A DNA stretch of 64,000 nucleotides from Moricandia arvensis (Eukaryota; Streptophyta; Magnoliopsida; Brassicales; Brassicaceae): contig CAJHQP010001846.1 in the NCBI GenBank assembly GCA_905132765.1, positions 36,838 through 100,837 of the forward strand. Reading direction: 5' to 3'. A model generated the notes under the pieces. The model searched no databases. It had not been told where the DNA came from and saw only the letters and a list, made by a program, of their open reading frames with translations. Made by a program: the position numbers and the translations under genes. Each line of letters starts with the position of its first letter. Positions within the stretch are counted from its first letter, which is position 1. Positions 57,169 through 64,000 of this stretch are shown here, piece by piece.

Positions 57169-58030
57169 TATTGGAATGAGGATTAAATAAAGCTGGAGGT
57201 GATAAAGAGAACAAGCAAATCCGGAACAAGAAGATTTGAATCTGTCCGTACAGTCTTTGCAAGTTACCAAACTTAACCTAGAATGACTTGGGAGACAAGG
57301 AAGGTGTGGAATTCGTCCAGATTAATATTCTGAACAATATTTGAAGTTTAAATTAAGCTCCTGACCGTTGGAGTGAGCTGAGGCAAGTGGGGATTTAATT
57401 AGAATAAAAGTCACTATCTCTTCCTTGCTGCAGAAACTCTCTTGGCTTCTTCCTCATGCTTAGTTTATTCATTTGTTAGTTATGAATTGTTAATTCAGCC
57501 TTTGTCTTGTTGCTGCTGCTGTAAACCCTAAGGCTCTCCTCTATAAATAAAGAGGCAGCCTCATTGTAATGGAAACACAAGAAAATAAGAGATAAGCTTT
57601 CTATAAAACTCGTGTACTTCCATCTTCTTTACTAAGTGTTTAGCAAATCACTCACAATGTAGAGAGATAGAGTTACACGGATTTGGGTCTGCCTAAGGGC
57701 AGATCAGTGCTTACCCATTCACTCTAAATTAGTCTAAACTCTTCTTTACTTTCTTCTATTCTCTAGCTTACTGATTCTAAATCCTTGTAGCTTAAAGAAC
57801 ACAAACCATCAGTGTTGTGTTACTTCACAAGGATAGATTCATACTAGAGTTTTATTCTGCTCTTAGTTTAATTCTAGAGTTATTGTATCAATCTCACAAC
57901 CACTTAATCTCTCTAGATTCAGATGGTTGTGTAGATTATTTTTGCTGAGAGGATTCAATCACAAGTTGATTGTCTCTTCCATTCTTAAAGAGTGAGTTCA
58001 TGTTCTTAGCTTTTCTTAGCTTTTCCAACA
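57169..58030 (+). repeat. LARD 3' LTR
   Basis: 862 bp. It differs from the 5' LTR by about five base changes and a 4-bp deletion in CAGTCTTTGC (near 57253). Confidence 0.94.
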
Positions 58031-60344
58031 GTTATCACTATTAGTTTGAAGGCCTCCTCTTCTTATATTAGTATTTGGGGGTTTTGAACAACTTTATAAC
58101 AGCTATGATAACCATATACCTTCATTATTGATATATTAGGCCCCTGGAGCCGAATCACTTACTGTTAGAGTTGTGGCATTAGTTGACAAAGTATTAAAAG
58201 TAAGGGAAAAATTCCTCGAGCTTTTCCGATGAGAAAATTATCCATCTCAATTCCCTTATAAGTCAAAGGTAGACGATTGCTTATTTTGTTCGTTTTTATG
58301 ATGCATGTTGTCACTTACAAATATATTTTCTTTATGTTTCAGGTCATATTATTGTTTCAGAAGATTGAAGGCGTCGAAGTATGCTTATTTGGCATGTTCA
58401 TTCAGGAATTTGGAACAGAATCTGGACCTGCCAATCAGCGGCATGTATATCTTTCATATTTGGACTTGGTTAAGTATTTCAGACCTGAGGTTCGAATAGT
58501 TTATGGAGAAGCCCTCCGCACGTTTGTTACCATGAAATTCTGGTAAGCCACTTTCCCTCTAATCCTTCCCAGATTCTTTATGTATTATCATATTTTGTTG
58601 GGGACTTATCAACATGCATGGATTTGTTCCCATCTGTAGATTGATTATCTCGATTACTGTAGGAAACGTGGTTTCACAAGCTGCTACATATGGGCATTTC
58701 CACCACTTAAGGGTGAAGATTATATTCTAGATTGTCATCCTGAAATCCAGCCAAAGACTCATAAACTAAGGGAATGGTATGAAATTGATCAACCGTCTTG
58801 TTTGTCAAGGTGCAAATGTGCATTTTGTTAACGTGTCTTCCTATTTCAGGTATTTCGCAATGCTAAGGAAAGCTTCAGAGGAAGATGTGGTGGTTGAATG
58901 CACAAACCTCTATGATCAATTCTTTATCCAGTCTGGTGAATGTAAAGCTAATGTAACAGCTGCAAGGTTGCCATATTTTGATGGGTACTACTGGCCAGGT
59001 GCAGCTGAGGATCTAACACAACAAATGCGCAAGAAGATGATGGTACCACTAAGTTAAATAGAAAAGGATACACCAAAAAGGTCATATCAAAAAGAGCCCT
59101 AAGAGAATTTGGTCAGTTGGACTGTTCTGTCAATGCTTCAAAGGATCGGCTAATGATGCAAAAAGTACTTCTTTTACTTGATTCTAGTTTCTTCTTGTGT
59201 TCATGTGCATATATTGTCTTTTATTTATCTTCTTTGTTTTGTTTTGTGTAGCTCGGCGAGATCATCTGCCCAATGAAGGAAGATTTTATCATGGTTCATT
59301 TGCAACATTGCTGCAAGCACTGCTGCACTCTAATGGTAACTGGAAATCAGTGGGTGTGCAACCACCGCAACAACTTTCAGATATATGACAAGTAAGATAT
59401 CTGCTACATGAACACATTGAGGTTATTTGATACTTCTGCTATTGAATTAAAAATTAATTCACTTTTGACCGCATGTGTTACCAAGTGGAACAGAAGCGCA
59501 CAGAGAAAAATAGACATCCAGTCAATCGGAAAGAGAAGCACGCATTGTTTCCTGTAAGTTTCTTTAGTGTGGTTAGAGCGGCATGCATATCTTCTTCTTC
59601 TTTTTTGTATCTTGGAAAAAATGACAAGGTATGGTGGATCTCTGCAGGTGACCATTAAATACGTTCCCATTGAGATTGAGGACAAAGATGACTACATTGA
59701 GAGCAAGTCCTTTGATAGTAGGCAAGCTTTCTTGAATCTTTGTCCAGGCAACAACTATCAGTACGACACACTAAGGCGGGCTAAACATTCTTCCATGATG
59801 ATACTCTATCATCTTCACAACCCAAGTGCCCCTGCATTTGCAGCGGCATGCACCATCTGCCAACAAGAAATTGAAAATGCTCAAGGCTGGTACTACCAAG
59901 TTTGTATGGCCTATGATGTTTGCAGTGCATGTTACCCTAAGGCTTATGTAAACTATACGCATAAATTGATAAGTCATTCATCTACTACGAAAACTAGTGT
60001 ACAACCCAGCGAAAAAGCTAATCAAATCAAGTTTGAAAAGGTATTATAGTCTGATGAGGCCATTTACCCATATATGGATTGTTTTTATGTGTTATAAATG
60101 AATAACAAAGGTCGGTTGTGTTGATACTGCAGATGATAGAACTGCTTGTACATGTAGCAAATCCATGCCACTCTGCACAGTGCCAATATCAACGGTGCCG
60201 CTAGATGAAGACAATAATCAAACATATAATAGATTGTAAGATCACTTGTGGAGATTGTCCCAAGTGTATGCAATTTTGGATACTCATCAGAATCCATGCT
60301 CGTTCTTGCAGAGATTCCAAATGCGTTGTCCTGAAATGCATGTA

Positions 60345-61615
60345 TGATATTCGGTATTTTTACCGGTTTTAAACTCGTTTTGGGATGAAAAATTATCGGT
60401 TTCCAAATACATTTTGGTCTTGCGGATGCGTTTTGTTGTTGCTCAATGAAATTTGCAGGTTACAGGTTAGCTTGTGGGAATAGAACGCATTTGGAAAAGA
60501 TTTCGGAGCAAAAATAACGGACCAGAAGAATGTGCTGATCAAAATGACATGGATCGCCCGATCCACAACTGATGGATCGACCGTTCCACAACAAGGATCG
60601 ACCGATCCTTACCTATAGGATCGACCGATCCTTGGCGTCTCCGGCTCCACCACCCACTTTCGAGTTGTGCACTCATTTTACCCACTCCCACCTGAATTAT
60701 TTCGAGAAGCACCATCATTTCTTGTCCTTTGAAGACCAGAGAAGCCAAGAAACACCAGAGGGAGATTTTGAGAGAGATTTGAGAGATTTGTGTGAAGATT
60801 TGTAAAGGAGTTCATCTCAAAACCATTTGGAGAAGATCTTCTTAACCTTTACTCTGTACAATTTTATTATGTTTTCTCATCTGAATTCGTGCTGTTCTTG
60901 TTTGACCATGTGTGAGTAGTTATCTAGTTGGGTTAAGGGGTTCTCATAGGGCATTTCTTGATGTTTTGATGCATAAAACGTGTTTAGATATAGGGATTAC
61001 GTTTTGGTTCTTCATTTACTGGATTTATAACTGTTTGAACTGAATTGATCACTTAGTTCATGATATAAGGTTGTTTAATGCACCGAAAGTGATTGTTTAA
61101 ACTCCCGAAAAGACTTTAGATGAGCAAAGTGTCCTTAACCTTTGGAAGTTGATGTTATTGCGCTTTGTGAACATATTGAACCTGTTCTTAATGCTTGTTT
61201 AGAAATTGAAACTCAGCGGAAGTTAGTGTGGAAATTTCTATAACATAGAGAATTAGCGCTACGGAAGTAGGTTAATTCTATCGTCGTGTTTGAGTTCTAG
61301 ACGGTTCTTAATATATCCCCGTGTCTAATCATAAGTTGTATCTTTGTTGAAAAGAAATCCCTGAGAATTCCCGCTGCCCAACGCTTGTTTAAATTGTTTA
61401 CAAACCATATAATTATTTATCAGCTTGCTTGTTTATGTTTTATTGAAGTTTTAGAAATTAAAAACCAAACAAAAATATCTTTTATCGCTTTAGCTAGTAA
61501 CTTGTCTGATACTCTACGTGTGATCATCGGTCCCTGTGGATTCGATCCCGCATTGCTACTGCGTACTTTACTGTGCCTTTGCAGTTAGATAATCGGGTTA
61601 AAACCTGAGCTATCA
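60345..61615 (+). repeat. Athila 5' LTR
   Basis: 1271 bp, beginning TGATATTCGG and ending GAGCTATCA. It contains the GATCGACCGATC motif array at 60551-60631. The partner LTR is expected beyond 64000. Confidence 0.85.
60551..60631. repeat. 22-bp-spaced GGATCGACCGATCC array in LTR
   Basis: Four near-palindromic 14-mers start at 60551 (GGATCGCCCGATCC), 60573 (GGATCGACCGTTCC), 60595 and 60618 (both GGATCGACCGATCC). The period is 22-23 bp. The spacers differ in sequence, so the motif rather than the whole unit is conserved. Confidence 0.85.
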
Positions 61616-61733
61616 AGTTTTTGGCGCCGTTGCCAGGGACCATTTGGTCACCCTAGATTTAATGATAAGTTTCAGACTATAGCATTTTATTTTTACTTGT
61701 TTGATATTTCTTTCTTTTTGTGTTCTCAGGTGC

Positions 61734-64000
61734 ATGAGCAGATTTCACACTAGAAGCCAAGGATCATCGAACTTAATACCTTTGGAGTTAGAGCTTGGCC
61801 GCCTGGAGAGACAAAGGAGAAGGCAAAGACTAGATCCTGTTGAAGAAATTGAAGAACTTGACGAGGTTGAGATGGCTGAGAATGAGGGCAACCGATTTCT
61901 GGGTGATCCTCAGAATCCGCAGGATAACAACAATGACCAGAATCAACAACCGTTTGTAGCTGCGAGACAACCGGTTCAGAATCAAGGGATGCCAAGGATG
62001 ACTCTTGCGCATTATGACACTCCTGATGCCCTTTACGCGGATCGTTCTGGAATTCGCCCACCTCCTATTGAGAGGAGAGACTTCGAGATCAAGACTGGAC
62101 TTATTAATCTGGTTCAGCAGAACCAATTCCATGGGCTTCCATCTGAGAACCCAATGTATCATCTCGAGCATTTTGAGTCTATCTGCAACACCAGCAGGCA
62201 TAATGGTATTCCTGAAGGCACTCTGAAGTGTAGATTGTTCCCTTTCTCCTTGGCCGACAAAGCTGTCAGATGGTTGAAGTCCTTAGCACCGGGTTCTCTT
62301 ACTACTTGGGAGGAGACAAAGGCTGCTTTTCTAGGACACTTCTTCACTAAGTCAAGGTCTACTTATTTGAGGAGTAAGATTGGGAATTTTGAGCAGCTAC
62401 GTTCTGAGAGCTTTCATGAAGCATGGGAGCGTTTTAAAGAGTACACACTTGATTGTCCCCACCATGGATACACTGATGTAAACCTGCTGAATATTTTCTA
62501 CAATGGGGTAAATGAGAATCATCAAAACGCCATGGACAATGCAAGTAATGGCGATTTCATGACCAAGACAGTAGAGGAAGCTTACATCTTGATTGACAAC
62601 CTTTCAGCCAGTCAAGCAAATCGCAAGTCAGAGTTTGATAGACAGAAGAGAAGTTCAGGAGCGGATTCTCAGAAGATTGAAGAGTTGAATGCGAAGATTG
62701 AGATGCTTATGAAGAGGGATCAGAAGTCAGTCAGTTATGTGGGAAATCGAAACGATCAAGTTTACCAAGAGAGCGCAAGTGATGATTCAGACAAGTTGGA
62801 AGCTGATGTGAACTACATTGGTGGTCAAGGGAACTACAACAGAGGGTTCAATCAGAACTTTAGGAACCAACAGAACTTGCTATCTTACCGGAGCAATAAT
62901 GTGGAGAATCCACAAGACCAGTTCTACCCTCAGCAAGGCAACATGCAGAACCAAAACCAGAGTGTGTTCAACCAAGGGTATCAAAACAGAAATCAGTACC
63001 AAGGGAACAACTCAGGAAATCCTGGTTTTCAGCAGAGGCAACAATACAACAACTATCAGAATCAAGGGAATGCCTCTTCGTCACAGTCTTCTCAAGACAA
63101 CGAGATTAAGAAGATGCTGCAAATGGTGCTGGAAGGTCAGAAGACTAGTACCTCAGAGATAAACACCAAGGTGGACAACATGTATGGAGAGCTAAATGGG
63201 AAATTTGAAGCTTTGAACACCCATTTGAAACACTTGGAAACACAAGTTGCTCAGACAGCCTCCAGCAGCAAAACCCCACCTGGGTTTCTACCTGGGAAGT
63301 CAGAGAAAAATCCCAAGGAGTTTGTGAATGCAATAACACTTAGAAGTGGGAAAACAATAGAAGGGTCGACACTGCCAGAAATTGACCGATCCAAGGGAAA
63401 ACAGATCGACCGATCCTTGGAAGAGATCGACCGTTCTACTCCCAGTGGATCGACCGATCTGTGCGCGATGAAGCCAAATGGCATCACCTCCTCTGAACCT
63501 GAAGACGTGTATGTGGCGCCTCCTGCTTATGTTCCAAAGGCTCCATACCCATCCAGACCAAGGCAAAAGATCAAAGAACGTGAGTACGAGAAGCTGAAGA
63601 ACCTTGTTGGGGAGTTACATGTGAGATTGCCATTCGTCGAAGCTGTGAAAATGGTACCTTCTCTTAAAAGGTACATGAAGGAGATTCTTACTGATAAGAT
63701 GAGTCTAGAGCGTGGTGTGCTGATGCTTAATGAGGAATGTAGCGCAGTTCTACAAAATGTCATGCCTAAAAAGCACGAAGATCCTGGACCATTTGTTCTA
63801 CCATGCCACATTGGATCACTTACCTTTGAGAGGAGTCTCTGCGACCTGGGTTCAGGAGTAAGCTTAATGCCTTTCTCTGTCTCTGAGAGATTAGGCATGA
63901 AAAACTACAAGCCTACGAGGATCTCTTTGGTTCTTGCTGACCGTTCGGTACGAAGACCAGTCGGTGTGCTGGAAAATATCCCTGTTGGTGTTGGAAAGGG
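61734..64000 (+). CDS. Athila gag-protease polyprotein, partial (open to window end)
   Basis: ATG at 61734, then 755 codons without a stop to the window edge. After a basic and acidic N-terminus (MSRFHTRSQGSS...) comes the retrotransposon gag domain at about residues 120-230 (LPSENPMYHLEHFESIC, RLFPFSLADKAVRWLKSL, FHEAWERFKEY). A Gln/Asn-rich linker follows at about 360-450, then a short coiled region. The peptide then reads IDRS several times (about residues 549-572), encoded by the GATCGACCGATC array. Near the end CDLGSGVSLMP is the aspartic protease motif (D-L-G-S). Athila elements encode gag-pol followed by an env-like frame, which would lie outside. The frame is clean, so this part is recent. 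Confidence 0.9.
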   Translation, partial: MSRFHTRSQGSSNLIPLELELGRLERQRRRQRLDPVEEIEELDEVEMAENEGNRFLGDPQNPQDNNNDQNQQPFVAARQPVQNQGMPRMTLAHYDTPDALYADRSGIRPPPIERRDFEIKTGLINLVQQNQFHGLPSENPMYHLEHFESICNTSRHNGIPEGTLKCRLFPFSLADKAVRWLKSLAPGSLTTWEETKAAFLGHFFTKSRSTYLRSKIGNFEQLRSESFHEAWERFKEYTLDCPHHGYTDVNLLNIFYNGVNENHQNAMDNASNGDFMTKTVEEAYILIDNLSASQANRKSEFDRQKRSSGADSQKIEELNAKIEMLMKRDQKSVSYVGNRNDQVYQESASDDSDKLEADVNYIGGQGNYNRGFNQNFRNQQNLLSYRSNNVENPQDQFYPQQGNMQNQNQSVFNQGYQNRNQYQGNNSGNPGFQQRQQYNNYQNQGNASSSQSSQDNEIKKMLQMVLEGQKTSTSEINTKVDNMYGELNGKFEALNTHLKHLETQVAQTASSSKTPPGFLPGKSEKNPKEFVNAITLRSGKTIEGSTLPEIDRSKGKQIDRSLEEIDRSTPSGSTDLCAMKPNGITSSEPEDVYVAPPAYVPKAPYPSRPRQKIKEREYEKLKNLVGELHVRLPFVEAVKMVPSLKRYMKEILTDKMSLERGVLMLNEECSAVLQNVMPKKHEDPGPFVLPCHIGSLTFERSLCDLGSGVSLMPFSVSERLGMKNYKPTRISLVLADRSVRRPVGVLENIPVGVGK
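63379..63460. repeat. GATCGACCGATC array inside the Athila coding region
   Basis: Motif copies start at about 63379, 63403, 63424 and 63447, at 21-24 bp spacing, the same motif as in the LTR 2.8 kb upstream. The first three are in one reading phase (IDRS) and the last is out of phase (GSTDL). The conserved unit is therefore the DNA word, not the peptide. Confidence 0.85.

Larger units (their letters stand above)
53229..58030 (+). mobile_element. Very young non-autonomous LTR retrotransposon (LARD-like) in HAC intron
   Basis: 4802 bp, with 5' LTR 53229-54094 (866 bp), 3' LTR 57169-58030 (862 bp) and target duplication GTTAT (53224-53228, 58031-58035). The LTRs differ by about five substitutions plus one 4-bp deletion (0.6%), the youngest element in the window. 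PBS TGGTATCAGAGC (54095-54106) directly abuts the LTR, and the polypurine tract CTTGAGGGGGAG lies at 57157-57168. The 3.07-kb interior has no gag, protease, integrase or RT and no long frame, so it must use proteins of another element. Both LTRs begin TATTGG rather than TGTTGG, while they end CCAACA. Confidence 0.95.
49442..60344 (+). pseudogene. CBP-type histone acetyltransferase (HAC4-like), multiply broken
   Basis: Blocks in order: leader and N-terminal exons (about 49442-50590); TAZ1 zinc finger (51440-51700, FCLPIKKLLEHMKRC, PRCWLTRKLRLHYEEC); EQVKEHIRGLRQ (52185-52224); PHD-like part (52441-53094, WVQYDKCQAWQHQICALF, LPDTILSNHIEERLF); KAT11 catalytic part (58140-59163, LFQKIEGVEVCLFGMF, GFTSCYIWAFPPLKGEDYI, ARLPYFDGYYWPGAAEDL); ZZ finger (59253-59555); YQYDTLRRAKHSSMM (59760); TAZ2 (60134-60343). 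In other plants these proteins acetylate histones as p300/CBP coactivators. Lesions are stops at 51503, 51893, 52156, 52225, 52876, 58230 and 60202, and frameshifts near 51895, 52535, 58528 and 59031. One intron holds a 4.8-kb LTR element, Copia-3 sits in front, and an Athila element cuts off the C-terminus. Arabidopsis HAC4 is At1g55970 as I recall, matching the gene order. Confidence 0.92.
60345..64000 (+). mobile_element. Athila-type Gypsy retrotransposon, 5' part (runs off window)
   Basis: LTR 60345-61615 (1271 bp) with inverted ends TGATA...TATCA. A primer-binding site TGGCGCCGTTGCC at 61622-61634 (tRNA-Asp type) is diagnostic of the Athila clade, and a long gag-pol frame follows. The insertion point is inside the last TAZ-domain exon of the HAC pseudogene. 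The 3' LTR is outside the window, so age and target duplication cannot be judged. Confidence 0.92.

Noticed and set aside
60551..60631. Regular short palindromic repeats as a CRISPR-like array
   Set aside because: Plant nuclear DNA, 14-bp motif with 8-9 bp spacers inside a retrotransposon LTR; no CRISPR features.
63251..63566. Minus-strand frames repeating DRSI-type peptides near the Athila coding region
   Set aside because: They are the complement of the palindromic GATCGACCGATC motif, which reads alike on both strands; the plus-strand gag-pol frame is the real one.

Overview
This is a nuclear plant window, almost certainly from a Brassicaceae species (Brassica or Raphanus type). It has spliced genes with GT-AG introns, AT-rich spacers, Copia, Athila, LINE and Helitron-type elements, and a gene order that I recall from Arabidopsis thaliana chromosome 1 near At1g55970-At1g56070. 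That order is: eEF2 (LOS1-like), organellar YchF GTPase, tandem MIF4G/U-box genes, FAD/NAD(P)-binding oxidoreductase, CBP-type histone acetyltransferase (HAC4-like). The locus comparison is from memory, not from a search.

Layout. 1-1430: decayed spacer with a 37-bp tandem repeat. 1429-4864 (+): an eEF2 gene with a translation-gene promoter (site II boxes, telo-box) and a leader intron. 5.2-9.7 kb: AT-rich DNA ending in a Helitron 3' terminus at 8206, containing a diverged direct duplication and a MITE. 9698-17190 (-): a dead LINE flanked by a 10-bp target duplication and carrying an LTR-element fragment. 17.7-18.7 kb: a foldback repeat of about 920 bp. 20977-22854 (-): an intact eight-exon YchF gene facing the U-box cluster.

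23.1-44.5 kb is the most unusual part. Two MIF4G/coiled-coil/U-box genes (A at 23272-25478, B at 39661-41618) differ clearly in exons 1-4. From the end of intron 4 onward they are almost identical for about 2.6 kb, including part of the neighbouring FAD-oxidoreductase gene. Copy A has a frameshift, an intronic Stowaway-type MITE and two Copia insertions. Copy B and the adjacent full-length FAD gene (42605-44456, -) keep the empty sites. A gene fragment I do not recognise (38179-39355) lies at the right breakpoint.

44784-49436 (-) is a young Copia element with one uninterrupted 1379-codon gag-pol frame. It sits in the presumed promoter or leader of a HAC-type acetyltransferase gene (about 49.4-60.3 kb, +). 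That gene is a pseudogene with many stops and frameshifts, a very young non-autonomous LTR element (53229-58030) in one intron, and its last TAZ domain cut off by an Athila-type Gypsy element (60345 to the window end). The Athila element shows an odd array of GATCGACCGATC motifs, in its LTR and again inside its coding region.

Probably functional cellular genes: eEF2, YchF, U-box B and the full FAD oxidoreductase. U-box A is doubtful. The HAC gene and the truncated FAD copy are dead. No tRNA, rRNA or CRISPR array was seen. All identity counts were made by eye on the given sequence.
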